Below, piece after piece: positions 52,535 to 61,183 of a stretch of 64,000 nt of DNA; the stretch's first letter is position 1; each line of letters opens with the position of its first letter. A program made the position numbers and the translations under genes. Under the pieces are notes generated by a model. It was not told the origin of the DNA. It worked only from the letters and a program-made list of their open reading frames with translations, and made no database searches. The stretch comes from Streptomyces phaeolivaceus (lineage in GTDB: Bacteria; Actinomycetota; Actinomycetes; Streptomycetales; Streptomycetaceae): NCBI RefSeq assembly GCF_009184865.1, contig NZ_CP045096.1, positions 1-64,000 on the forward strand, written 5' to 3'.

Positions 52535-53329
52535 TCACCCCGCGTCGAGCGCCGACAGGCTCAGGTCGACCGCGGACGCACCGCCGTCCGCCATGAGTAC
52601 GGCCCCCGTGACGACCGCCGAGCGCGGACCCGCGAGGAAGGCGATGACCTCGGCGATCTCCGACGGCTCCGCCGCCCGCCGCAACGGCACCAGCGATCCG
52701 GCACGCGCGTAGGCGGTGTCCCGGTCGAGACCGGACCGGGAGCCGATCTCGTCCATGACGCGGTCGAGCATCCGGGTGCGCACGGCACCGGGGCAGACGA
52801 CGTTCGCGCGTACGCCGTGGGGGCCGAAGTCGGCGGCCAGCGACCGGGTGAGGCCGACGAGGGCGTGTTTGGAGGTGGTGTAGGCGGCGGCGCCGGGTAC
52901 GGCGAGGGTCCCGGCGAGGGAGGAGACGAGCACCACGGATCCGCCGGTGTCGATCAGCGCGGGCAGTGCGTGGCGGGTCGTCACATAGGCGGTGTCGAGG
53001 TTGGCGTGGAGGGTGTCCTGCCAGCCGGGTTCCGGGTCCAGGACGGTGCCGAAGGTGCCGATGCCGGCGCAGCAGACCACCGCGTCGAGCCGGCCTCCGT
53101 TCCGCAGCGCGGCGTCGACGGCACGGCGTACGTCGTTCTCGTCGGCGGCGTCTCCGGGGACGCCGACCGCCCGGGGCAGTGCGGCGACCTCGGCGAGGCC
53201 GCGGTCGTCGGGCCCGAGGGCGACCACGGCGGCGCCGCGCTCGGCCAGCAGTTCGGCGGTGGCGTATCCGATTCCGCCACCGCCGCCGGTGATCAGGACG
53301 GTACGGCCGGCGAACTCCCGGGCGCTCAT
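52535..53329 (-). CDS. Short-chain dehydrogenase/reductase
   Basis: This 264-residue SDR has the NAD(P) motif VLITGGGGGIGYATAELLAE (TGGGGGIG), CCAGIGTFG (NAG-like) and active-site Ser/Tyr/Lys in VLVSSLAGTLAVPGAAAYTT and SKHALVGL. The end is GAVLMADGGASAVDLS. ATG at 53329 overlaps the permease stop (ATGA). The reaction is oxidation or reduction of an alcohol or ketone; the substrate is unknown. Confidence 0.9.
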   Translation of the reverse strand: MSAREFAGRTVLITGGGGGIGYATAELLAERGAAVVALGPDDRGLAEVAALPRAVGVPGDAADENDVRRAVDAALRNGGRLDAVVCCAGIGTFGTVLDPEPGWQDTLHANLDTAYVTTRHALPALIDTGGSVVLVSSLAGTLAVPGAAAYTTSKHALVGLTRSLAADFGPHGVRANVVCPGAVRTRMLDRVMDEIGSRSGLDRDTAYARAGSLVPLRRAAEPSEIAEVIAFLAGPRSAVVTGAVLMADGGASAVDLSLSALDAG

Positions 53330-54384
53330 ACGGCGTCCAGGGCGACGGGCTCGGTTCCTGCGGGGGCGGGTTCGTCCTTCTTGCCGCGGTCGGCCACCGG
53401 GCGACCGGTGTCGGAGTCTGAGTCTGAGTCTGAGTCGGGGCGTGGTCCGAGGAGGCGGCGGGCGGCCCGGCACAGCAGTGGCCACACGCCCTGCGGGGCG
53501 AAGCGGACGATGCCGATGAGCAGGATGCCCTCGATCACCAGGGAGAGCGTCTGCTCGCTCTGCAGGCCGCGGGTGAGGCCGTAGTAGACGACTCCTACGC
53601 CCAGGACCGGGCCCAGGATGGTGCCGGTTCCGCCGACCACGGTCATCAGTACGGCGTTGAGGCTCCAGGAGACGCTGGCCACGCCGTCCGGGGAGATGAC
53701 GACGAACTGGAAGGCGATCACGGCTCCGGCCAGCCCGGTGATCCCGCTGGAGGGCAGCAGCGCGGCGAGTTGGTGGCGGCGGACGGCGACGCCGAGTCCG
53801 GCGGCGGCGGGTTCGTTGTCGCGGATCGCCGCCAGGCGGAGTCCGAAGTCGCTGTACCGGGCGTAGAGGGTGAGTGCCATGGCCAGTGCCGCGACGAGTA
53901 CGGCGAGTTGGAAGAGGTTGCCGCCGCTGGGTACGGCGTCGGCCGGGAGGGTGACGCCGCTGGCGCCGCCCGCCCAGCTCCAGTTGCGGATCAGTGCCTG
54001 GAGGGCGATGGCGATGGCCAGGGTGCCGATGGAGAAGTAGTCGCCGCGCAGCCGCAGCAGGGCGGCGGACAGCAGGAGGGAGAGGAGCATGGCGGTGACC
54101 GGTGCCGCCGCCACGGCGAGCGGCCAGCCGAGGCCGGTGTGGACGAGGACCAGCGCGGCGGCGTAGCTGCCGGTCGCGACGAAGGCCGCGGCGCCCAGCG
54201 AGACCAGGCCGCCGAATCCGGCGAGGACGTTCCACGCCTGGGCGATGGCCAGATAGCAGAGCAGGGTGACGCCGAGGTCGAGGGTGCCGTTGTCGAGCAC
54301 GCCGCCGAGGGCGAAGCAGACCACGGTGGACAGCAGCAGTGCGCTCGCCGGCCACCAGCGCCGTGGGACGGTCGGGAGTGTCAT
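53326..54384 (-). CDS. Branched-chain-amino-acid-type ABC permease (LivM-like)
   Basis: This 352-residue permease has about nine helices and the conserved loop RLAAIRDNEPAAAGLGVAVR before IFGFALS-type helices. It also has AWNVLAGFGGLVSLGAAAFV near the N-terminus. The C-tail is polar, with a DSDSDSDSD run from a GAGTCT hexamer repeat (53409-53436) and Lys/Glu-rich end. It overlaps LivH upstream and the SDR downstream. It forms the channel with the LivH-like protein. Confidence 0.92.
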   Translation of the reverse strand: MTLPTVPRRWWPASALLLSTVVCFALGGVLDNGTLDLGVTLLCYLAIAQAWNVLAGFGGLVSLGAAAFVATGSYAAALVLVHTGLGWPLAVAAAPVTAMLLSLLLSAALLRLRGDYFSIGTLAIAIALQALIRNWSWAGGASGVTLPADAVPSGGNLFQLAVLVAALAMALTLYARYSDFGLRLAAIRDNEPAAAGLGVAVRRHQLAALLPSSGITGLAGAVIAFQFVVISPDGVASVSWSLNAVLMTVVGGTGTILGPVLGVGVVYYGLTRGLQSEQTLSLVIEGILLIGIVRFAPQGVWPLLCRAARRLLGPRPDSDSDSDSDTGRPVADRGKKDEPAPAGTEPVALDAV

Positions 54385-55244
54385 CCGGCGTGCGCCTTTC
54401 GGAACAGGCCCTGCGGGCGGACCGCGAGGACGAGGAAGAAGGCCAGGTAGACGACGACGTCGCGCCAGCCGCCGCCGAACAGGCCGACGCTGACGGACTG
54501 CAGGACCCCGAGCGCCACGCCCGCCGCCAGCACACCGCCCACGCTGCCGATGCCGGCGAGGGCCATCACGGCGAAGCCGGTGAGCAGCAGCGGCAGTCCG
54601 CTGCTGGGGGTGAAGCTCTGGGCGACGCCGGTGAGGACGCCGCCGGCCGCGGCGAGCGCCGCGGCTCCGGCGAAGGTCACGGCGTAGACGCGGTTGACGT
54701 CGATGCCGAGGACGGCCGCCGTGTCGGGGTCGGCCGAGGCGGCCCGTACGGCGCTGCCGGCCCGGGTCCTGGTGAGCACCAGGTGGGTCGCGGCGCACAG
54801 GAGGACGGTGAGCCCGAAGGCGATGACGTACACGGTCTGGACCCGTACACCGAGCACGGACAGTCCGGTGTCGGCGTAGGCGGCGGGCAGGGCCTTGGGG
54901 TGGGTACCGAAGGCGGCCTGGAAGAGGGCCTGGGCGAGCAGGGAGAGGCCGAAGGTGGCGACGAGCGGGGCGCTCTTGCTGCCTCGCAGCAGGGGCGTGA
55001 GCAGGTAGCGCTGGAGGGGGTAGGCGATCAGTGCCATGGTGGCCATGGCCAGTGGGAGGGCTGCCAGGGGGTCCCAGCCGGCGTCCACGACGAGCAGCGA
55101 GGCCAAGTAGGCGCCGCCGATGACGAGTTCGCCGTGGGCCAGGTTCATCAGTCCGAGCACCCCGAAGACCAGGGAGATTCCCAGGCCGATCAGGGCGTAC
55201 AGGCCGCCGGCCAGAATGCCGGCGGCTAGCACGTCGAGGCTCAT
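54381..55244 (-). CDS. Branched-chain-amino-acid-type ABC permease (LivH-like)
   Basis: This 287-residue permease has eight helices. It begins LDVLAAGILAGGLYALIGLG and continues ISLVFGVLGLMNLAHGELVI, the family signature. The loop SADPDTAAVLGIDVNRVYAV resembles the ATPase-contact region. Length and topology fit LivH. It lies 34 bp after the binding-protein gene and overlaps LivM by ATGA. Confidence 0.94.
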   Translation of the reverse strand: MSLDVLAAGILAGGLYALIGLGISLVFGVLGLMNLAHGELVIGGAYLASLLVVDAGWDPLAALPLAMATMALIAYPLQRYLLTPLLRGSKSAPLVATFGLSLLAQALFQAAFGTHPKALPAAYADTGLSVLGVRVQTVYVIAFGLTVLLCAATHLVLTRTRAGSAVRAASADPDTAAVLGIDVNRVYAVTFAGAAALAAAGGVLTGVAQSFTPSSGLPLLLTGFAVMALAGIGSVGGVLAAGVALGVLQSVSVGLFGGGWRDVVVYLAFFLVLAVRPQGLFRKAHAG

Positions 55245-55278
55245 GTCTCGGCTCCCTTCTGTCGTTTCGGCGCGACGC

Positions 55279-56478
55279 TCAGTTCAGGCCGGCGAGGGAC
55301 TTCAGGGGAACGGCGCCCTTGGCGGGCCAGACCTGCTGGATCTTGCCGTTCTCCCACTGCCCGATGAAGGACGGGGTGGTGCTCTTGTTGTCCTTGAACT
55401 TCACGGGGCCGAGCGCGGACGACATGTCGGTGGTCGCGAGGGCCTTGTTGATGGCGGCGGGGGTGGCGTCGCCGGACCGGGAGATGGCGTCCAGCAGGAG
55501 TTCGGTCTCGTGGTAGCCGAGTGCGACCGAGCCGAGGTCGTTGAGCGCCGGGTACTTCTTGGCGAACTTGTCGACGATCATCCGCGTGTCCGGGAGTCCG
55601 GCGGAGTCGGTCCAGTTGAGCTGGACGAGGGTGCCGTCGCCCAGCGCGCCGAGTGAACTCCAGCCGGGGGTCTGGGCGCACTGCAGGCCGATGGCGAGCT
55701 TCGGCTTGTACGCCAGTGCCTTCATCTGCTTCCACATCGCGAAGCAGTCCGGGGGTGTCATGTTGGCGATGAGTATCTGGGCACCGGTGGACCTGCCGGC
55801 CTGGATGACGTCGGAGAAGTCCGTGGTGCCGCCCGGCACCGCCTTGCTGGCGGCGACGGTGAATCCGGCCTTCTCGCCCAGTCCGCCCCACAGTTCGCCG
55901 GTGGCCTTGCCCTGGGCGTCGTTGGTGTTGACCATCAGGATCTTCTTGTTGGTCGACGCGGTGGCGGCGAGTTCGTAGAACTTGTCGGCGCCGTCGGCCA
56001 GGGACTGGAAGGAGTCCCAGGCGTATCCCTGGCCCGCGGGCAGCAGTTCGACCGGGAGGGCGCCCATCAGCAGGGGGGTCTTCAGCGCGTCGGCCTGGCC
56101 CTGCATGTCGATGTTCTGCTGGCAGCAGGAGCCCAGCAGGGCGACCGCGTGGTCGCTGAGCACCAGGGAGCGGACCTGCTGCACCATCGTGTTGGTGTCG
56201 CTGCGGTTGTCCAGCACGACCAGCTTGACCTTGCGCTTGACGCCGTCCACCGTGATCCCGCCGGCGGCGTTCGCCTTGTCGACGGCGAGTTGGTAGCCGT
56301 CCTTGACGGAGGTCAGCACCACAGCGCCGGACAGGGAGATGCTGGTGCCGATCACGATGGGGTCGTTGCTGCTCGTGCTGCCCGCGCTCGATGTGCTGTT
56401 GCCGGCGCAGCCGGTGGCGAGCAACGCGGCGCACACGGCGGCACAGGCCCAGCGCAGGGACGGTCTGACTGTTCTCAT
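55279..56478 (-). CDS. ABC transporter substrate-binding lipoprotein (Leu/Ile/Val-type fold)
   Basis: This 399-residue periplasmic-binding-protein-type lipoprotein has signal peptide CAAVCAALLATGC with lipobox LATGC, so the Cys is lipidated. The mature part begins PIVIGTSISLSGAVVLTSVK, with LLGSCCQQNIDMQG, IQAGRSTGAQILIANMTPPD and LGYHETELLLDAISRSGDA. Relatives bind amino acids, urea or aromatic acids; the surrounding hydroxylase suggests an aromatic ligand. Its ATG overlaps the ATPase gene stop. Confidence 0.93.
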   Translation of the reverse strand: MRTVRPSLRWACAAVCAALLATGCAGNSTSSAGSTSSNDPIVIGTSISLSGAVVLTSVKDGYQLAVDKANAAGGITVDGVKRKVKLVVLDNRSDTNTMVQQVRSLVLSDHAVALLGSCCQQNIDMQGQADALKTPLLMGALPVELLPAGQGYAWDSFQSLADGADKFYELAATASTNKKILMVNTNDAQGKATGELWGGLGEKAGFTVAASKAVPGGTTDFSDVIQAGRSTGAQILIANMTPPDCFAMWKQMKALAYKPKLAIGLQCAQTPGWSSLGALGDGTLVQLNWTDSAGLPDTRMIVDKFAKKYPALNDLGSVALGYHETELLLDAISRSGDATPAAINKALATTDMSSALGPVKFKDNKSTTPSFIGQWENGKIQQVWPAKGAVPLKSLAGLN

Positions 56479-58139
56479 GAGGGTTCTCCAGTGGTGCGGG
56501 TGGGCGAGCCGGAGTACGTCGTGGGGGCGGTGGCGGAGGCGGCGGAGACAGCGGCCTCCGTCGTGGGGGCATCCGTGGTGGGGGCATCCGTGGCGGGGGC
56601 ATCCGTGGCGGCGCCGAAGTACGCGGCGTCCAGGTCGGCGTCGTCGAGCAGGCCCTCCGGGCCGCCCCGGTAGGAGACGCGGCCCCGGGAGAGGACGACG
56701 GCGTGGTCGCAGATGCCGAGGGCGCGCTTGACGTTCTGCTCGACGAGCAGGATCGCCACGCCCTGGGCGTTGATCTCGGCGAGCGCCTGGTACAGCGCGT
56801 CGATGGCGACCGGGGCGAGGCCCAGTGAGATCTCGTCGCAGATCAGTACGGACGGGTCCGCCATGAGGGCGCGGCCCACGGCGAGCATCTGCTGCTGCCC
56901 ACCGGACATCGTGCCCGCGCGCTGCCCGGCGCGTTCGGCGAGCACGGGGAACACGGTGTGCACCCGCTCCATCCGGGTGCCCACCTCGTCCCTGGGGAGG
57001 GAGAGCGGGGCGCCGAGTCGCAGGTTCTCGGCGACGGTGAGGTCGCCGAAGACGCGGCGGCCCTCCTGGCAGTAGGCGATGCCCAGGCGGGCCCGTTCGT
57101 GCACCGGCAGGTGGGTGATGTCCCGGCCGAACGCGGTGATGCGGCCGGTACGGGTGCCGACCGTCCCCATGAGGGTGCCGCAGAGCGTGGACTTCCCGGC
57201 GCCGTTCGCCCCCAGCACGGTGACGATCTGCCCGGGTGCGACGCGCAGCGAGAAGTCCCGCAGGGCCAGCATGTCGCCGTATCCGGAGCTGACGTTGTCC
57301 AGAACCAGTACGTCGTCGGTGTCGCGCGGCGCGGCTCCCGCAGACGTGTCCTGTTCTACGACCCCCTTGTCCTGAGAAGTGTCGCGAGGGCCGACTGCGG
57401 GAGCGCCGCTCCCCGAGGAGCCGCCGTCGCCGAGGTAGACCGCGCGCACCTCCTCGTCGAGGGCGATCTGCGCCGGTGTCCCTTCCGCTATCGGGCGCCC
57501 CCAGTTGAGTACCAGGACGCGGTCGACGATCTCGCGTACGACGCGTTCGATGTGCTCGACGAGGATCACGGTGGTGCCCAGTCCGTGCACCCGGCGGATC
57601 AGGTCGATCGCCTCGTCGAGTTCGCGGCCGACCAGTCCGGCCGCCACCTCGTCGAGCATGAGCACCTGGGGGCGGGTGGCCAGTGCGCGGGCGACCTCCA
57701 GCCGTTTCAGGTCCAGGACGCGCAGCGAGTCCGCGGGCCGGTCCGCCTTGGTGTCCAACTGGCACAGGGCCAGCAGGTCGGCCAGCTCGGGACCGCGCAG
57801 GGGCGGGCCGGCGGCCATGGCCCCGATCCGTACGTTGTCGCGGACGGTCAGGCCGTGGAAGGGCCTCGGTACCTGGTGGGCCAGGGCCACCCCCAGTCTG
57901 GTGATGCGGTGCGGCGGCAGCCGGTCCAGTCGGCGGTCGCCCAGGTGGATGGTCCCCGAGTCCTGGCGGTGCACCCCGGCTATCAGCTTGAGCAGGGTGC
58001 TCTTTCCGGCCCCGTTCGGACCGATGACCGCCACCGCCTCGGCACGGCGCACGGCGAGGTCCACACCGTCCAGCGCCGTCACCCCGCCGAAGTGTTTCCC
58101 CAGTCCCCGCACGGTCAGGGCGGTGTCCGAACTGTTCAC
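56475..58139 (-). CDS. Fused LivG-LivF ABC ATPase
   Basis: This 554-residue protein has two ATPase domains. The first has Walker A IGPNGAGKSTLLKLI and Walker B VLMLDEVAAGL, with SLRVLDLKRLE in place of LSGGQ; that change recurs in a LivG subgroup. The second has LGANGAGKSTLCGTL, TMSGGQQQMLAVGRAL and VLICDEISLGL. A linker of about 45 residues joins them and the C-tail has repeated ATDAP/TTDAP units. Normally these are two genes. GTG at 58139 follows AAGGAG and is the operon's first gene. Confidence 0.9.
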   Translation of the reverse strand: MNSSDTALTVRGLGKHFGGVTALDGVDLAVRRAEAVAVIGPNGAGKSTLLKLIAGVHRQDSGTIHLGDRRLDRLPPHRITRLGVALAHQVPRPFHGLTVRDNVRIGAMAAGPPLRGPELADLLALCQLDTKADRPADSLRVLDLKRLEVARALATRPQVLMLDEVAAGLVGRELDEAIDLIRRVHGLGTTVILVEHIERVVREIVDRVLVLNWGRPIAEGTPAQIALDEEVRAVYLGDGGSSGSGAPAVGPRDTSQDKGVVEQDTSAGAAPRDTDDVLVLDNVSSGYGDMLALRDFSLRVAPGQIVTVLGANGAGKSTLCGTLMGTVGTRTGRITAFGRDITHLPVHERARLGIAYCQEGRRVFGDLTVAENLRLGAPLSLPRDEVGTRMERVHTVFPVLAERAGQRAGTMSGGQQQMLAVGRALMADPSVLICDEISLGLAPVAIDALYQALAEINAQGVAILLVEQNVKRALGICDHAVVLSRGRVSYRGGPEGLLDDADLDAAYFGAATDAPATDAPTTDAPTTEAAVSAASATAPTTYSGSPTRTTGEPS

Positions 58140-58208
58140 CGTCGCGGCTCCTTCCCTGTCGTTGACCGACGTGTGGTCGCAGGCTAGTGTCCCCTCAAAC
58201 GAAACGCC

Positions 58209-58227
58209 AGTCCTAAATAACAGGACT
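58209..58227. promoter_or_regulatory. Inverted repeat in the divergent promoter region
   Basis: AGTCCT and AGGACT flank seven AT-rich bases (AAATAAC) between the ABC operon and the SDR gene. It is a plausible site for the operon's IclR regulator or another repressor. Confidence 0.45.
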
Positions 58228-58251
58228 TCTGAGTAGTTAAGGAGTGGCCGA

Positions 58252-59037
58252 ATGTCATTCGCCGGGCTTGCCGGACGCGTGGCGCTGGTCACCGGCGCCG
58301 GAAGCGGGATCGGGGCGGCCACCGCACGGCGCCTCGCGGCCGAGGGCTGCTCGGTCGCCCTCGTCGACCGCGACGAGGACGCCGTGTCCGCCGTCGCCGC
58401 CGGGTGCGGGCGGGGAGCACTCGCGCTCACCGCCGATGTCTCGGAGGAGGCCGACGCGGCGGAGTACCTCCGGGCCGCCGTCGCCCGCTTCGGCCGCGTC
58501 GATCTGTTCCACCTCAACGCGGGGATCCCCGGCCCCTTCGGTACGTTCGCCGACGTCGACGTGGCGGACTACGACCGGGTCGTGGCGGTCAACCAGCGTG
58601 GCGTCCTGCTCGGCCTGCGCGACGCGCTGCGGCACTTCCGCGCCACCGCCCGCCCCGGCGCGGTCGTCGTCACCAGCTCCCTCGCCGGGTTGCGGGCGAG
58701 CGCCGCGATCGTGCCGTACACGGCGAGCAAGCACGCGGTGATCGGCCTGGCCCGCAGCGCCGCGATCGAGGGAGCCCCGCTCGGGGTCCGGGTGAACGTC
58801 GTCGCGCCCGGCCTGATCGAGACGCCGATGCAGTCACCTCTCGCCGAAGCGCTGGGCGGCGAGCCGGTCGTCGCCGCGCTGCGCGCGCACAGCCCGCTCG
58901 GGCGCATGGGCACGGCCGACGAGGTCGCCGCCCTGGTCGCCTTCCTGCTGAGCGACGAGGCGCCGTACATCACCGGCGCCGTCCACGTCATCGACGGCGG
59001 CGTCGACGCCAGCGACCCCATGCAGATCCGCCTCTGA
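58252..59037 (+). CDS. Short-chain dehydrogenase/reductase
   Basis: This 261-residue SDR has VALVTGAGSGIGAATARRLA (TGxxxGIG), LNAGIPGP (NAG) and catalytic Ser in VVTSSLAGLR, with Tyr and Lys in VPYTASKHAVIGLARSAAIE. It ends ITGAVHVIDGGVDASDP. ATG at 58252 follows AAGGAG. It is divergent from the ABC operon with a 112-bp shared promoter region, which suggests joint control. Confidence 0.92.
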   Translation: MSFAGLAGRVALVTGAGSGIGAATARRLAAEGCSVALVDRDEDAVSAVAAGCGRGALALTADVSEEADAAEYLRAAVARFGRVDLFHLNAGIPGPFGTFADVDVADYDRVVAVNQRGVLLGLRDALRHFRATARPGAVVVTSSLAGLRASAAIVPYTASKHAVIGLARSAAIEGAPLGVRVNVVAPGLIETPMQSPLAEALGGEPVVAALRAHSPLGRMGTADEVAALVAFLLSDEAPYITGAVHVIDGGVDASDPMQIRL

Positions 59038-59101
59038 AGCACCCGGCTGAACCACCTGGTTGGAGCACCGGCCCGCACCACTCGGCTCGAAAGGCACTCC
59101 C

Positions 59102-59707
59102 ATGAACATGTTCGACGTACGCGACGTCGTCAAAGAGCCCGACGCCCTCCTCGCCGTCACGGAGAACCCGCGCCACCGGGCGATCCTGCTGAACTTCCGC
59201 AGGCACGCGCTGCTGGAGGTCTCCGGTCGCTGGCAGGAGATCCTCGTGCCGGAGATGGTCGTCGACGAGCCCCTGTACCGCATCAACGAGAACGGCGCGT
59301 CGTTCCAGCTGCGCGGCATGACTGAGATCGGCGCGTTCTACGCGGGCCTGACCGACGCCCGCGCGAACGTCTTCGGCCCGATCACCGACCATGTGGCCGT
59401 CGCGGACTGGGGCCTGGCCATCGAGTCCTTCTTCGGCCACCACCTCCCCGGCCGGGTCCTGGCCGAGCAGGGCGAGGACATCGACGACCCGGACGCCTAC
59501 TACCAACTCACCCACTACATGGCGTCGTTCTGGCCGTACGACGCGGACTGCCGGTTGATCGGCGAGCACATCTACGAGGACACCGGCAGCCGCCGCATCG
59601 AGAAGATGGACCCGGCGGACGTCATCACCCCGGAGCGGGCCCGCGAATTGCTGACTCCCCTGTTCGACGCCGCCCCGCCCGGCCCCGACCCGGCCCGGCA
59701 GAGGTGA
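59102..59707 (+). CDS. NTF2/SnoaL-like protein of unknown function
   Basis: This 201-residue protein begins with a helical stretch and FRRHALLEVSGRWQEILVPE and has RINENGASFQLRGMTEIGAF and then YAGLTDARANVFG, features of the NTF2-like cone fold. His and Asp within TDHVAVADWGLAIESFFGHH might be catalytic. It is 64 bp after the SDR in the same direction. ATG at 59102 is used; a further Met lies at 59108. A role as a cyclase, isomerase or hydrolase in the same pathway is conceivable. Confidence 0.6.
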   Translation: MNMFDVRDVVKEPDALLAVTENPRHRAILLNFRRHALLEVSGRWQEILVPEMVVDEPLYRINENGASFQLRGMTEIGAFYAGLTDARANVFGPITDHVAVADWGLAIESFFGHHLPGRVLAEQGEDIDDPDAYYQLTHYMASFWPYDADCRLIGEHIYEDTGSRRIEKMDPADVITPERARELLTPLFDAAPPGPDPARQR

Positions 59708-59777
59708 GCACCGACATCTCCTGACGGCCGGGGCACGACGCGGACCGCCGGGGCAGCGGCCTCGGTCCCGGAGCGGT

Positions 59778-60071
59778 TCACAGAGACGCGCGCACGAAGT
59801 GCCGTACCTGGAGCGGCTGGAGAAGGTAGTCGTCCTCGCCCGGCAGCACCACGGGTTGGTCACGCCAGTGCTCGCCGGCGTAGTCGACCAGGTCCTCCTC
59901 GGTGCGCCAACGACTCACGTACAGCAGCGAGTCGGGGGGCGCGAGGAGTACCTCGTGGTCCACCAGGCCTGGATAGCGGCCGGGGAACTCACGCACCGCT
60001 GAGACGATCACGTCGCGGAACGCCGCGAAGCGTTCAGGGCGTACGCGTGCCTCGCTCACTCTGATGATCAC
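59778..60071 (-). CDS. Antibiotic-biosynthesis-monooxygenase (ABM) domain protein
   Basis: This 97-residue protein is a single ABM domain: IIRVSEARVRPERFAAFRDV, VREFPGRYPGLVDHEVLLAP and SLLYVSRWRTEEDLVDYAGE. Such proteins are dimeric and oxidise phenolic compounds without cofactor or act as heme/quinone-binding proteins. GTG at 60071 is the only start that keeps the first strand. The 3' end is 70 bp from the convergent NTF2-like gene. Confidence 0.78.
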   Translation of the reverse strand: MIIRVSEARVRPERFAAFRDVIVSAVREFPGRYPGLVDHEVLLAPPDSLLYVSRWRTEEDLVDYAGEHWRDQPVVLPGEDDYLLQPLQVRHFVRASL

Positions 60072-60102
60072 GGCTGCCAGAGTGGCACACAGGCGGCGGC
60101 GC

Positions 60103-60609
60103 TCACACCTCTCCGGCCCGGAGCGCGTACAGCTGCGGGAGGTTGACCACGATCGCCTCCTGGGTGCTGCGGGCGATGACGACCACCGCCTCCTCGACGG
60201 GGTCGGGGTTCTCCTCGCGGTGGGGGACGAACGGGGGGACGAAGATGTAGTCGCCCGGGGAGGTGCGCAGGCGGATCTCCTCCGGCTGGGGGCCCGAGTC
60301 GTCCAGGAAGACGAACTCGGGGTGTCCGCTGACGATGTAGATGGCGGTCTCGGACTCGCCGTGGTGGTGGTCGGAGGAGGAGGTGGACGGGGCGACATGG
60401 GTCTGGCCCATCCAGAGTTTCTCGGAGCCGACCGTCCGGCCGCTGACCGCGGCGAAGCGGCGCATGCCCCCGGTCTGGGCGGTGTCACCGTCGAGCGCGT
60501 CGGCGCGGATGTGGTGCAGCCGGGTGCGCAGGGGTGATCCCGGCCGCGTCGCGGTGTCGTGGAGGTGGGGGTGGAAACCTTCGCCGGGGGTCGTCAACGG
60601 CTCGCTCAT
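60103..60609 (-). CDS. Cupin-domain protein
   Basis: This 168-residue cupin has motif 1 as STSSSDHHHGESETAIYIVS and motif 2 as GDYIFVPPFVPHREENPDP. Three adjacent His and a Glu in motif 1 plus His in motif 2 would bind a metal. The His-rich first 40 residues (GEGFHPHLHDTATRPG) are unusual. It is followed by the ABM gene, so the two may be co-transcribed. It may be an isomerase or small oxygenase in the aromatic pathway. Confidence 0.85.
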   Translation of the reverse strand: MSEPLTTPGEGFHPHLHDTATRPGSPLRTRLHHIRADALDGDTAQTGGMRRFAAVSGRTVGSEKLWMGQTHVAPSTSSSDHHHGESETAIYIVSGHPEFVFLDDSGPQPEEIRLRTSPGDYIFVPPFVPHREENPDPVEEAVVVIARSTQEAIVVNLPQLYALRAGEV

Positions 60610-60748
60610 GGGTCGGGACGCTAGAGCCGCCCCGAAAAGGATGTCAAGAGGTGTCCATTGCGCTTCACCTGCGGCAATGTTGCCGCAATGGTGAAGGGGA
60701 AGCCACCAACCCGCTCTCCTCGGGCCGCTCGTCGGGCATTATGTGCGC

Positions 60749-61183
60749 ATGCATATCTCCGCGAAGGCGGACTACGCCACGCGGGCCCTTCTGGAGCTCG
60801 CCCGCGATCCTGCCCACCCCCTCACATGCGAGGCCATCGCCTCCTCGCAGCAGGTTCCGTTCCGTTTCCTGAAGTCCGTGGTCGGCGAACTGCGGAAGGC
60901 CGGTCTGGTGCGCAGCCAGCGCGGCTGCGAGGGCGGGTACTGGCTCGGCCGGCCCGCCGACGAGATCACGCTCCTGGATGTGGCGCGTGCCGTGGACGGT
61001 GAGTTGATCACCCTGCGGGGCGAGTCGCTGGCCGGGCTCGACTATCCGGGACCCGCCTCCGGCCTGCCCGAGGTGTGGCGGCGGATCGAGGAGGAGGCCG
61101 CCGCGATCCTGGGCGGGACAACGCTCACCACTCTGTTGCACGACGAGATGGCCGGCCCGTCGAGCCGGAAGGGAGCGGCGTGA
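60749..61183 (+). CDS. Rrf2-family transcriptional regulator
   Basis: This 144-residue regulator has the Rrf2 winged helix: HISAKADYATRALLELARDP, CEAIASSQQVPFRFLKSVVG, KAGLVRSQRGCEGGYWLGRP and LLDVARAVDGEL. The three-Cys Fe-S cluster motif of NsrR/IscR types is absent (one Cys in RGCEGG). ATG at 60749 is preferred to a GTG at 60743. The stop overlaps the start of the DsbA-like gene, so the regulator and that protein are linked. Confidence 0.9.
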   Translation: MHISAKADYATRALLELARDPAHPLTCEAIASSQQVPFRFLKSVVGELRKAGLVRSQRGCEGGYWLGRPADEITLLDVARAVDGELITLRGESLAGLDYPGPASGLPEVWRRIEEEAAAILGGTTLTTLLHDEMAGPSSRKGAA

